From contig CASBQH010000001.1 of assembly GCA_949127695.1 (NCBI GenBank), forward strand, positions 1 through 21,596: a stretch of 21,596 bases of DNA, written 5' to 3'. The notes beneath the pieces were generated by a model. The model worked only from the letters and a program-made list of their open reading frames with translations, was not told the origin of the DNA and did not search any database. This document shows positions 13,712 through 21,596 of the stretch, one piece after another. This DNA comes from Synechococcales cyanobacterium PMM_0073. GTDB taxonomy: Bacteria; Cyanobacteriota; Cyanobacteriia; Elainellales; Elainellaceae. The first letter of the stretch is position 1. Each line of letters starts with the position of its first letter. The translations under genes were made by a program, and so were the position numbers.

Positions 13712-16204
13712 CTAGACCGCTTCGGGCATGGCCACCCGCGCCGCTGTGAAGGCTTCGTCGGATGACTCTAGCTGCTGCTGGAGCTTCGTTAGGTTCTTCA
13801 GCGCTTTTTGGGCGTTGGCCTTGCTGCCGCGCCGCCAGAATAACTGCGCTGCCTGCTCAAAGTCAGAGATCGCTTCGTTTAAGTAGCCCAGCTTTTGGCA
13901 AGCCAAGCCGCGATGGTAGTAGGCGACCGGCGAATCAGCCGCCAGCCGAATCGCCTCGCTATAGTCAGCAATGGCTTCAGCGTGATTTTCTAGCTTCTGG
14001 TAGGCAACGCCGCGATAAAAATAGGCGGGGGCTTGAGGCGAGACTTGAATTGCCCAGCTGTAGTCCTGGATTGCCTCCCAGTCCTGCCCCTGCTCGGCTC
14101 GAATAAAGCCCCGGTTGCAGTAGGCAATGCTCTGCTGCGGCCAGCACTGAACTGAGGCGCTAAAGTCGGCGATGGCTCGATTGAAATCACCCTGATCATA
14201 GTAGGCCAGCCCGCGTGCGTTGAGCGCCGCATGATCTTCGGGGTTCAACGCCAGAATATGGCTGTAGTCAGCAATTGCGCCGACTTTATCGCCCAAGTCA
14301 TAGCGGGTGACGGCGCGATTCCAGTAGGCGCTCAGGTCGTTGTCGTCCAGCATCGGCGCTTCAAACCGTCGAGTTAAGCGCTGGATCACGGCAGAATCTG
14401 TTGTTTTGAGCTTGAGCTGGAGTTCGGGAAAGCTGCTGGCCGTGAGCGCATCAGCCATGCCCAGCACGGCAAAGCTTTGATCAGACACCAGGAAATTCTC
14501 GCTGCTGCCCAAAATTTTGAATTGAAAGCAGTCTGGGTAGCGGCGCTTCAGCTGGAGAAACTGCTGGAGCGTCTCTTGCAGCAGACTGCGCTCGCTGATA
14601 CTTGTCCAGTTTCGCTGCATTTTGCTCAGCCAGCGGTCTTGACTCCGGTCGCTCAAATCGCACCAGCCAATTTCTAGCCGCTTGCCTTGATCTAAAAACT
14701 GCTCAAATCTGCGGCAAAGCGCTGCGTCTAGCGCCTGTTGCTCAGACCAAGGCCAGACCAAAATCAGCCGCTGCTCAGTCGCCATTAAAGCTTGTTCCAA
14801 CACAGCTCGACTGCCTGGGGTGGATGCGGCAGCCTCAGGGCTAGGCAGATCAAAAATCAGCTCTGCCTGAGACCATGACTGAGACCATGACTGAGACCGT
14901 GACTGGGATCGCGGCTGGGAGAGCGACTGGGAGAGCAGCTGAGACGATTGGAATGCCGCTTGCGGCAAGGATTGCATCTGCTGGTTGATATAGTCCAGCT
15001 CTTGCTGCATCACCTCCTGAATGCGTGCCTTAAAGGCAATAATATCGCCCTCCGAGGCGGGAATTCGCTGCGAGAGTTCGGTAAACTGCCGCTGAAGCGC
15101 CACCACATCTAGGGTTTGGGGCAGCTGGCCAAACTGTTCTTTTAGCTGCTGCTGCTGCTGGGCGAGCTGGTTGGCAAATGCTTGAATCGTGCTCAGCTGC
15201 TGGCGCAGGTTGCCCAGATAGCGGGTCGCCATCTCCTGCAACTCAGGATAGATTTGGGTGGGGCTACCGCTGACCACAAGTTGCCGCTGCGGGTCAGCCC
15301 AGTCAGGCTCGCTTGCCTCTGGCTGGCTGCGGGCTTGATCCAATTGTGCCGCTCTAGGCAGGCTGTTAAAGCTGCGCCGGAAATTGAGCGCGGCGGTTTC
15401 AATCGCAACAACGGATTGGCGCAGGTTTTCCTGCTGCTCTTGCAGGGTCTGCATCTGGTTGACTAGGCTAGTCAGGTCGCGTCTGGGCACCAGATCGGCC
15501 ACAATTTTGATCAATTCACCCACTTCACGCTTCAACGAACTCACATCTACCGGCGGCGGCAGCTTGCTAAACTGGCGATCCAGCCGAGTAATATGCTCTT
15601 GCAGCACCGCCAGATTCGGCTTAGATTGGCCTAGACCGTCCAAATTCGCCTGCAAGCTCCGAATATCTTGCTTCAGCTGCTCAAGCGTTGCTTTAACTGG
15701 CTCTGCCTGGATTTGGCTAGAGACATCGCCTAGATCGGTCGTCAGCTGCTGGACGGTTTCCATCAGATAGCTACAGCGATCCATCAGCTGCCGCAGATCT
15801 TGGCGGGTGGTGCCAGCCTGCTGCTCGACCGAGGCTAGCCGCTGGTGCATTCCTTGCTTCAGGCTGCCGATCTCGCTATGCAGTTTTTCCGAGACTTCCT
15901 GATTTTTGAGCAGCAGCGTTCGGTTGAGGCGATTAATTGTTTCAGGGGTGGGCAATGACGACACCTGATGGTGCAGCCGATCGACTTGCAGCGCCAGATA
16001 TTGATCGGTTTCGGCTAGCGTGGTTTCGCGGCGGCTGCTCATTTGAGCGAGCTTGCGGCGATTGACAAGGCCCAGCACGACCAGCAGTGAGAGGGGTGCG
16101 GTCGTAAACAGAATTTGATTGAGCAGTAGAGATGCAACCGATCCAGCCCCTAAGCCGACGAGCGACATATTTTCCAGGGCGTTGAGCCAGGAATGTTTCT
16201 TCAT
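13712..16204 (-). CDS. membrane-anchored coiled-coil / PLD-like / TPR protein
   Basis: About 830 residues from the ATG at 16204 (a GTG two codons upstream is the alternative; neither has a clear ribosome site). Near the N-terminus a hydrophobic stretch, about 15-50, probably forms one or two membrane segments. Residues about 60-410 are glutamine- and leucine-rich and likely long coiled coils. A SQxx repeat lies at about 422-446. Residues about 455-610 look like a phospholipase-D-like fold (LILVWPWSEQQALDAALCRR, FLVSDQSFAVLG), but the HxKxxxxD motif reads SENFLVSD, so H and K are absent and catalysis is unlikely. Five TPR repeats fill about 623-795 (e.g. AIADYSHILALNPED). It is probably a scaffold for protein complexes at the membrane. 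The specific role is unknown. Confidence 0.85.
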   Translation of the reverse strand: MKKHSWLNALENMSLVGLGAGSVASLLLNQILFTTAPLSLLVVLGLVNRRKLAQMSSRRETTLAETDQYLALQVDRLHHQVSSLPTPETINRLNRTLLLKNQEVSEKLHSEIGSLKQGMHQRLASVEQQAGTTRQDLRQLMDRCSYLMETVQQLTTDLGDVSSQIQAEPVKATLEQLKQDIRSLQANLDGLGQSKPNLAVLQEHITRLDRQFSKLPPPVDVSSLKREVGELIKIVADLVPRRDLTSLVNQMQTLQEQQENLRQSVVAIETAALNFRRSFNSLPRAAQLDQARSQPEASEPDWADPQRQLVVSGSPTQIYPELQEMATRYLGNLRQQLSTIQAFANQLAQQQQQLKEQFGQLPQTLDVVALQRQFTELSQRIPASEGDIIAFKARIQEVMQQELDYINQQMQSLPQAAFQSSQLLSQSLSQPRSQSRSQSWSQSWSQAELIFDLPSPEAAASTPGSRAVLEQALMATEQRLILVWPWSEQQALDAALCRRFEQFLDQGKRLEIGWCDLSDRSQDRWLSKMQRNWTSISERSLLQETLQQFLQLKRRYPDCFQFKILGSSENFLVSDQSFAVLGMADALTASSFPELQLKLKTTDSAVIQRLTRRFEAPMLDDNDLSAYWNRAVTRYDLGDKVGAIADYSHILALNPEDHAALNARGLAYYDQGDFNRAIADFSASVQCWPQQSIAYCNRGFIRAEQGQDWEAIQDYSWAIQVSPQAPAYFYRGVAYQKLENHAEAIADYSEAIRLAADSPVAYYHRGLACQKLGYLNEAISDFEQAAQLFWRRGSKANAQKALKNLTKLQQQLESSDEAFTAARVAMPEAV
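14867..14938. repeat. six 12-bp tandem repeats encoding SQxx units
   Basis: Six consecutive 12-bp units beginning CTGAGACCATGA, the first two identical, the third one base different and the rest diverged. In frame on the minus strand they give SQSL, SQPR, SQSR, SQSW, SQSW. They link the coiled-coil and PLD-like parts of the TPR protein. Confidence 0.85.
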
Positions 16205-16213
16205 GATCACAAG

Positions 16214-16242
16214 ATTGAGATGACAGACAATTGAGATGGCAG
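16214..16242. repeat. direct repeat upstream of the TPR gene
   Basis: ATTGAGATGACAG (16214-16226) and ATTGAGATGGCAG (16230-16242) differ by one base and have a 16-bp period. They lie 10 bp upstream of the ATG, within the leader or promoter region. Confidence 0.6.
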
Positions 16243-16463
16243 CGGATAAACTCGCGTTTGCAACTGTTCAAGTTCGGCAGTGATGCCGGGGGCGGATTCT
16301 GGAACTGATTCAACAATGGGGTATATTTCTTTTTACAAACCTGACTGCTGCGGTCAGGAAATCTGCTCAAAACTCGCAGCATGGCTTTTAGCCGCTGGTT
16401 GAGTGCGCTGCGGCAACAAGAAGAGAGAGCGGCCTTGAACCAACAAACTCTGGCTGACTAGCT

Positions 16464-16491
16464 GATTAGCACTAGCCGATTAGCACTAGCC
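16464..16491. repeat. 14-bp tandem duplication across the nblS stop codon
   Basis: GATTAGCACTAGCC is present twice in exact tandem. The second copy includes the TAG stop of the kinase (16488-16486, minus strand). Confidence 0.8.
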
Positions 16492-18453
16492 GATCAATTG
16501 CTTAGCTGCATCTAGCTGCGGCTCAGGCGACTGAGCAACTGCCAGATCAAACCAAAAGGTAGTGCCGACGCCCACTTCGCTAATCAAATGCACCTGGCTC
16601 TGGTGCTTCTCGACAATGTTGCGGACAATTGAGAGGCCCAGCCCAGTCCCTTCTAGCGTATGCACTCGGTTTTCGACCCGAAAGAACCGATCAAAAATTG
16701 CCTGCTGGTCTTCTGGATCAATGCCAATGCCGGTATCGGCGACCTCGACGCGAACCCAGCTGCTGGCTGGATCTAGGCGATAGGCGCGAATGGCCACCTT
16801 GCCACCCACTGGCGTAAACTTGAGGCCATTCCCCAGCAGATTAGAGAGCACCTGCACCAGCAGATCATAGTTGCCGCGCACGGGCGGCAGATCAGGCTCA
16901 ATTTCTTGGCACAGCTCAATGCCTTTGTCGCGGGCGTTGAGCTGGTGCGTGCGGAGCGTCTGCTCAACCGGCTGTATGATTTCTACGGCATCAAATGAAT
17001 AGCGCTTGTTAGACTCCAGCTTCGAGAGATCGAGCACGTCGTTGACTAAGCGAGTGAGGCGATCGGTCTCGCGGTTGGCAGTTTCCAGAAACTCGCGCTT
17101 TTCTGGCTCACTCAAGTCTTCGCCATATTCTTGCAGCGTCTCAATAAACGACTTGATGTTAAACAGCGGCGTCCGCAGCTCATGGGAGACATTGCTAATA
17201 AAGTTGCTTTTGGCTTCGTTTAGCTCCACTTCACGGGTAATGTCCTGCACCGTAATCGCAATCCCCTTGATGCTCTCACGGTACTGATCTAGCACGGTGG
17301 TCAGCAGAATTCGCACCGTATGGCCGGGGGGTTCGGGAATGGTGATCTGAAATTCAGCCGCATCTTTGATCACTTCGGGCAGCTGCTCAGCGGTGGCTTC
17401 ATCTGGACTTTCAGCCAGGTGAGACTGCCGCGAGACTAGCTCATGCAGCGGCTGTCTGAGCATGAGCTGTACGGCTTCTGGCAAAATTTCTAGCGCATCT
17501 CTGCCAGTAATTTTCCCTTCCCAGCCAAAAATTCGCTGCGCCGTTGGGTTGGCCAAAATCACGCGCAGATTAGTGTCCAGCAGCACCGCTCCGTCAGCAA
17601 TCGTCGAGACCAGCGTTTCTAGCTTGGCTTTTTCAGCGGTCAGTTCTTCAATGTTCTGTTCGTCATAGCTTTCCAGCCGCTCCGCCATCTCGTTAAAGTT
17701 GAGAATCAGCTCGCCCAACTCGCCGCCTAGGGGCAGATCGATCCGCTGCCGGAAGTTGCCCGCCGCAATATTTTTGACGCCCAGCAGCAGCTCTTTAATC
17801 GGCTTGGTAATCATCAGCGCATTAAACACGGCGCCCAAAATCACCATCGCCCAGATCGAAATAAACACAGCAATCGTCACGTCACGGGTCAGGTGCGAAG
17901 AAGTGACCACCGTGGGATTGGGGTTGATGCCAATTGCCAGCACGCCCAGATAGCTGTCGTTATGTCTCAGCGGCACAAACACATCTGTGACTTCCCCATC
18001 TGGCGTCAGGTGTTGACGCACCACCGGTACATCTGACTGGGGCGAGTAGCTGTCAGGCAGCTGCATCCGCCGCCGGATCGTCAGCGAGTTCTGCACCTCA
18101 GACTCTGAAAAGGGAATCCCCAGAAAAATACTGCCCTCTTCGTCGGCGTAGAGAATATAGCGGATGCTGGAGGTGCTGTCATAGAAGCTACGCGAAAACC
18201 GAGCCAGCTCGGTGCGGTCGTCGATGCTGACAATTGGGGCAACGTTAGCGGCCAGCAATAGTCCCAAATCGCGGCCAAATCGGGTGTCGTTCAGCCGCAC
18301 ATCTTGCTGGATGGTGTTGACTGCCCAGAAGGTGAGGCCACTCATAATTAGAGAGACGACCAGCGTTGCCGCCGCCATCAGCCGCGTTTGCAGCGTGAAC
18401 TCAGCCCACCAGCGGGCAATAATTTCGCGAATTGAAGTCAGCAGAAGTAGCAA
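16486..18453 (-). CDS. nblS: sensor histidine kinase NblS/Hik33 (Ycf26) family
   Basis: 655 residues. This conserved cyanobacterial kinase senses high light, cold, osmotic and redox stress and phosphorylates OmpR-type regulators (RpaB is the known partner; it is not in this window). The order is diagnostic: TM1 about 26-45 in WAEFTLQTRLMAAATLVVSL, an extracytoplasmic sensor region 50-190, TM2 about 192-215, HAMP 216-268, PAS 280-400, HisKA with SHELRTPLFNIKSFIETL and phospho-acceptor H424, then the ATPase domain with N box (N538/N542), DTGIGI (573-578) and GTGLGLSI (602-609). The start is TTG at 18453. An in-frame TAA lies two codons upstream, no earlier ATG exists, and the N-terminus matches the family from this point. 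All catalytic motifs are intact. Confidence 0.95.
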   Translation of the reverse strand: MLLLLTSIREIIARWWAEFTLQTRLMAAATLVVSLIMSGLTFWAVNTIQQDVRLNDTRFGRDLGLLLAANVAPIVSIDDRTELARFSRSFYDSTSSIRYILYADEEGSIFLGIPFSESEVQNSLTIRRRMQLPDSYSPQSDVPVVRQHLTPDGEVTDVFVPLRHNDSYLGVLAIGINPNPTVVTSSHLTRDVTIAVFISIWAMVILGAVFNALMITKPIKELLLGVKNIAAGNFRQRIDLPLGGELGELILNFNEMAERLESYDEQNIEELTAEKAKLETLVSTIADGAVLLDTNLRVILANPTAQRIFGWEGKITGRDALEILPEAVQLMLRQPLHELVSRQSHLAESPDEATAEQLPEVIKDAAEFQITIPEPPGHTVRILLTTVLDQYRESIKGIAITVQDITREVELNEAKSNFISNVSHELRTPLFNIKSFIETLQEYGEDLSEPEKREFLETANRETDRLTRLVNDVLDLSKLESNKRYSFDAVEIIQPVEQTLRTHQLNARDKGIELCQEIEPDLPPVRGNYDLLVQVLSNLLGNGLKFTPVGGKVAIRAYRLDPASSWVRVEVADTGIGIDPEDQQAIFDRFFRVENRVHTLEGTGLGLSIVRNIVEKHQSQVHLISEVGVGTTFWFDLAVAQSPEPQLDAAKQLIG

Positions 18454-18605
18454 GGCTTAATCGCTCACGAAATGGCTCTAGCTTCGGCCAAAAGGCAGCT
18501 TGCCCTCGCTCGAAGTCTTTTACATTCTACCAAGCTCGCCATCAACATCTATCTTTAGCTGGAATTACCCGCGCTGACTCAGAGCAATCTGGGGTTAAAT
18601 TCGGG

Positions 18606-19322
18606 TCAAATCTCGGCTGGCTCAGGATTTGGGGGCAAGGGTCTGTAGGGATCTGGCAATAGGGCAAGCCGACTGCCCCGCTCTGCCAGACTTGGCTCGT
18701 ACCAAATCTGACGATAAATCAGCTCTAGCTCAGTGCCTACCTCCGAAAAGTAGTCGATCTGATGTGACTGTAGCGTCACCATGACGCGATAGACCAGCAG
18801 CGCCATAATGGCCACAATCATCCCGGCGGCGGTGGTAATGAGCGCCTCACCAATGCCGCCTGCTGCCTGGGTGGCTTGCTCAGTCGTGCCGCCGCCGCCA
18901 ATGTTCAGGCTGGCAAAGGTGCCAATTAGCCCTGTAACGGTTCCCAGCAGCCCCAGCAAGGGCGCAACTGCCACGGTGGTTTCCAGCAGCTTGTCGCCTT
19001 TTCGCATTCGGATAAACTCGCGGTCGCCAGCGGCCTCCATCGCCAGCCGGAAGGTTTCGGGGGTGGGCTGACTCAGCTTTAACGGAGCCAGCAAAAACCG
19101 GCCAATCGGCAGTTCATGGGCGCTTTCGGCAATATCTCTGGCATCTTCCAGGTTATAGCGAGCAGCAGCCAGCACGTCATGCACAATTTTGTCTTCCTGG
19201 CTCATCAGCTGATACCAAAACCAACTGCGCTCAATCGCGCAGGCAATGGTGGCGACCGAAAACCCCACCACCGGAATCATCACCGGGCCGCCCTTCACGA
19301 TCATCTCAAACAGATTTGACAT
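18606..19322 (-). CDS. MotA/TolQ/ExbB-family proton channel protein
   Basis: 238 residues with three membrane segments, at about 12-34, 114-138 and 158-180. The conserved signature is VAPLLGLLGTVTGLIGTFAS (119-138) followed by a glycine stretch and GIGEALITTAAGMIVAI. ExbB/TolQ proteins form a pentamer in the plasma membrane around an ExbD/TolR dimer and use the proton gradient to energise TonB-type outer-membrane transport. No exbD or tonB gene is in the window, although cyanobacteria usually have exbD next to exbB. The C-terminus is proline-rich (PDPYRPLPPNPEP). The ATG at 19322 gives the expected family length; the ribosome site is weak. The kinase gene starts about 150 bp after its stop. 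Confidence 0.9.
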   Translation of the reverse strand: MSNLFEMIVKGGPVMIPVVGFSVATIACAIERSWFWYQLMSQEDKIVHDVLAAARYNLEDARDIAESAHELPIGRFLLAPLKLSQPTPETFRLAMEAAGDREFIRMRKGDKLLETTVAVAPLLGLLGTVTGLIGTFASLNIGGGGTTEQATQAAGGIGEALITTAAGMIVAIMALLVYRVMVTLQSHQIDYFSEVGTELELIYRQIWYEPSLAERGSRLALLPDPYRPLPPNPEPAEI

Positions 19323-19403
19323 GGTTTATGACAATGGATCAGATCCAGTCTCCAACAGAATTTGGGGATTGAATAGCATCAGGAATACTTTTGCCCCAAT
19401 TTT

Positions 19404-19447
19404 GAGCCAACCTGCGAGCCAACCTGCGAGCCAACCTGCGAGCCAAC
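19404..19447. repeat. 12-bp tandem repeat, three exact units and a partial fourth
   Basis: GAGCCAACCTGC occurs three times in exact tandem (19404-19439), followed by GAGCCAAC (19440-19447). It lies between the phosphatase stop and the ExbB start, upstream of exbB and just after the phosphatase gene. Confidence 0.85.
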
Positions 19448-19455
19448 TTCTCAGG

Positions 19456-20442
19456 CTAATTGCCCTCACGCAGCGCTGCAATCACCGCCGCATGGCAGGA
19501 GCCGTTGCTCACAACCACGCCTTGATTATGCAGCAGCCGATAGTCCTGACCAAAATCAAGCGGCTGACCCAAGATATCTGTGACGGTACCGCCTGCTTCT
19601 TCCACCACAATCACGCCCGCCGCATGATCCCAGATTTTTTCACGGTAGTCGGGCGTTTTGGGGGAGGGCAACCGCAGATAGAGCGCGGCTTGACCGCTGG
19701 CCACTGCCGCATACTTGGCCTGACTATCCATCCGAATCGAGGCGGTGGTGATGCCGACTGCCGCCGCCACTGCTGCTTGCAGGCTGTGGTCGCCATGTCC
19801 AGACTCAACGCTTTCGACAAACCGGAAGTTGGCCGTATCTTCCGGGCGCACCACCTGCACTGAAGAGGCCGCGCCTAAAGTAGCGCCCTGAATAGCAGCC
19901 ACCGTGACGCCTTGTCCACGCACCGCCACAAATAGTGAGCCAGCGTTCGGGTCAGCCTGGGGATCAGCAGCAAAGGCCGGACAGGCTAAGACTCCCAGCT
20001 TGACTTCGCCACCTTCCACCAGCGCCAGCGCCACCGCATATTGCTCGCCGCGCAGAAAGCCTTTCGTGCCGTCGATGGGGTCAAGCGTCCAGTAGCGCGA
20101 GCCGACTTGGCCATTGCCGTAGTTAATCCAGTCTGTGACGGCTGCTGGTTGGGCGTCAGGCATTAGCTGCTGAACGTGATCGCAGACCTGCGTCAAGTAG
20201 GAGCTCATCTCAGGCTGGCTCAGCGCTGCCGCATCTTCTTCGGCCACAATTGGATCTTGGGGAAAGGCAGCTCGCAGCAGCCGACAGATCATCGCCTGGG
20301 AGCCGTAGTCTGCGATTGTGACGGGGCTGCGGTCTTTTTTTTCAATCGCTTCCGGGCGAATTGTCTGGCGTACCTGTTGACAGAGCTGGGCTGCCAGCAA
20401 CACCGCTTTTACTGCCGTCTGCTGTTCAAGTTCGTAGGGCAT
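19456..20442 (-). CDS. 3'(2'),5'-bisphosphate nucleotidase (CysQ/SAL1-like)
   Basis: 328 residues from the ATG at 20442. A longer in-frame opening from a TTG at 20481 adds 13 residues unlike the family. It belongs to the inositol-monophosphatase superfamily: EE in PIVAEED (68-69), metal-binding DPIDGT at 121-126 followed by KGFLRGEQYAVALALVEGG, and WDHAAG at 271-276 with VIVVEEAGG. The KGFLRG segment points to the PAP phosphatase branch, which converts 3'-phosphoadenosine 5'-phosphate to AMP during sulfate assimilation and prevents PAP build-up. Inositol monophosphatase is the alternative but is less likely. It is probably cytoplasmic and needs Mg2+. It is divergent from the FAD oxidoreductase gene. 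Confidence 0.92.
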   Translation of the reverse strand: MPYELEQQTAVKAVLLAAQLCQQVRQTIRPEAIEKKDRSPVTIADYGSQAMICRLLRAAFPQDPIVAEEDAAALSQPEMSSYLTQVCDHVQQLMPDAQPAAVTDWINYGNGQVGSRYWTLDPIDGTKGFLRGEQYAVALALVEGGEVKLGVLACPAFAADPQADPNAGSLFVAVRGQGVTVAAIQGATLGAASSVQVVRPEDTANFRFVESVESGHGDHSLQAAVAAAVGITTASIRMDSQAKYAAVASGQAALYLRLPSPKTPDYREKIWDHAAGVIVVEEAGGTVTDILGQPLDFGQDYRLLHNQGVVVSNGSCHAAVIAALREGN

Positions 20443-20592
20443 AGGGGGCAAGGGAGATCCTGGAATAGATAGATCAATCAACCGCTTCCCCAGTTATAGC
20501 CCAAGCAGTCTGGCCAGCGGAACTGGCAGCGACGGCTGAAATGATCCAGAAATCAACCTATAGTTAAAACTGCAATTGCTGAGGCAGAACGG

Positions 20593-21596
20593 ATGACAGA
20601 GGCTGCGACCGACTGGATTGTGGTGGGCAATGGGCTGGCAGGCGCAGCCTTAAGCTATGAGCTGCAAAAGCAGGGGTTTTCAGTCTTGGTGCTGGATCCG
20701 GCCAGCAGCAGCGCCACCCGCTACAGCTACGGCGGCATTGCCTACTGGTCAGGCAGCACTGCACTCATGCGCCAGCTCTGCGACGAAGGCATGGCAATTC
20801 AGCGGCAGCTCAGCGCTGAGCTAGAGGCTGATACTGGGTTTCGAGAGATTGATCTACTGCTCACCGTAGCTGCCGAACGCGATCCGCAGCAGGCGGCTCA
20901 GCTCTATGCCCAGATGGCCATTCCGCCAGAGGTTCTCAGCCCTGCCGCCGCCTGTGCGCGAGAGCCGCTGCTCAATCCTGCCGCGCTGTCTGGGGCGCTG
21001 CGCTTACCGCATGGACAGGTTTCGCCGACCGGGCTGGTCGCGGCTTACAATCAGGCGTTTCTGCGGCTGGGCGGCAAGCTCCAGTTTACGCAGGTGAGAG
21101 GACTACGCCAAGTCAATCAGCAGGTGACGGGCGTGACCACTAGCATCGCGACCTACAGCGCGGCTCAAATGGCGATTTGTGCCGGAGCCGCCAGTCGCGC
21201 TCTGCTGCGGTCGGTGGGCATTGCTTGCCCCATCTATTTCACCCAGGCAGAAATTATCGAAACCGAGCCGGTAGACTTGAAGCTGCAAGCGCTGATTATG
21301 CCTGCCGAACTCCAGCGGTTTGACATGGAAGCTAAGGCGGGAGCCGCTGAACAAGCTGCCATCTGGGATCAGCCCCATCAAGAGCTGCTGCCGCCGATTC
21401 TGGATGCAGGCGTGGTGCAGCTGCAAGATGGCCGCCTGCGAATTGGGCAGCTCAGCCGCGTCACCAGCGATCTAGAGCCAGCGGTGGATGCTGCGGCTAG
21501 CGAGCAGGAGCTTCGCACCGCCATTGGGCAAATTCTGCCAGCGCTCCAAGATTTGCCAGGGCATTGGGGTCGGACGCAAGTTGCGTTTAGCGGTGA
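20593..21596 (+). CDS. FAD-dependent oxidoreductase, DAO family (3' end outside window)
   Basis: 334 codons from the ATG at 20593 to the right edge, with no stop, so the C-terminus is missing. The N-terminal dinucleotide-binding fold is clear: WIVVGNGLAGAALSYELQKQ, then an acidic strand end LVLD, and SATRYSYGGIAYWSGST where FAD-dependent amine oxidases contact the cofactor. The middle segment (MAICAGAASRALLRSVGI) and the substrate-domain strands fit the D-amino-acid oxidase/glycine oxidase superfamily. The substrate cannot be named. There is no signal peptide. A TATAGT at 20560-20565 could be its -10 element. It is divergent from the phosphatase gene by about 150 bp. Confidence 0.85.
   Translation, partial: MTEAATDWIVVGNGLAGAALSYELQKQGFSVLVLDPASSSATRYSYGGIAYWSGSTALMRQLCDEGMAIQRQLSAELEADTGFREIDLLLTVAAERDPQQAAQLYAQMAIPPEVLSPAAACAREPLLNPAALSGALRLPHGQVSPTGLVAAYNQAFLRLGGKLQFTQVRGLRQVNQQVTGVTTSIATYSAAQMAICAGAASRALLRSVGIACPIYFTQAEIIETEPVDLKLQALIMPAELQRFDMEAKAGAAEQAAIWDQPHQELLPPILDAGVVQLQDGRLRIGQLSRVTSDLEPAVDAAASEQELRTAIGQILPALQDLPGHWGRTQVAFSG

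Noticed and set aside
14867..14938. CRISPR array or mobile repeat at the 12-bp units
   Set aside because: The units are contiguous without spacers and keep the reading frame of a real gene, so this is a coding tandem repeat.
15942..16382. 146-codon minus-strand frame upstream of and overlapping the TPR gene
   Set aside because: It overlaps the N-terminus of the TPR protein in another frame and has a composition typical of a shadow frame.
19246..19863. 205-codon plus-strand frame across the phosphatase and ExbB genes
   Set aside because: It is antisense to two well-supported genes, its N-terminal part reads through the 12-bp tandem repeat (QPAS units), and it resembles no family.

Overview
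The window is a piece of a cyanobacterial chromosome. The evidence is an NblS/Hik33 (Ycf26)-type histidine kinase, a DUF1825 protein, a DUF2288 protein, a cyanobacterial/plastid-type ribosomal protein S4, and proteins with the AAA-like domain that cyanobacteria often fuse to WD40 repeats or GGDEF domains. By eye the DNA is moderately GC-rich (mid-to-upper fifties percent). Genes are densely packed and several use GTG or TTG starts. A Leptolyngbya/Pseudanabaena-like filamentous lineage would fit, but that is inference. I saw no tRNA, rRNA, CRISPR array, transposase or phage gene.

Layout. (1) 1-4143, minus strand: a two-gene unit in which an AAA-like/GGDEF diguanylate cyclase is followed 30 bp later by an AAA-like/transmembrane/WD40 protein that runs off the left edge. 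(2) 4488-4811, plus: DUF1825 protein, convergent with a class A penicillin-binding protein (4846-6840, minus). (3) 7084-9669, plus: tyrosyl-tRNA synthetase, then an ABC-type sugar-binding lipoprotein without permease genes. (4) 9678-9965, minus: DUF2288 protein. (5) 10111-10996, plus: a 48-residue secreted peptide too short for routine gene calling, then rpsD with a recognisable promoter, a leader hairpin and a terminator. (6) 11137-12989, minus: KirBac-type potassium channel and NUDIX hydrolase, with their own terminator facing that of rpsD. (7) 13096-20442, minus: methyltransferase, membrane/coiled-coil/PLD-like/TPR protein, NblS kinase, ExbB/TolQ-like channel and a CysQ/SAL1-like phosphatase. 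(8) 20593 to the right edge, plus: an FAD-dependent oxidoreductase, partial.

Most genes are housekeeping or common cyanobacterial genes: translation (tyrS, rpsD), cell wall synthesis (PBP), stress and light signalling (nblS), sulfur-nucleotide recycling (cysQ-like) and ion transport. I do not see a clear undescribed defence or biosynthetic system. The best leads are the pair of AAA-like proteins joining a c-di-GMP synthase, whose Walker B acidic residues are lost, to a WD40 receptor-like protein with an intact Walker B; the tiny secreted two-cysteine peptide with a palindrome just upstream; the TPR protein with a degenerate HKD motif; a possible short RNA between rpsD and the potassium channel; and a recurring pattern of short tandem duplications with 10-16 bp periods, often 12 bp.
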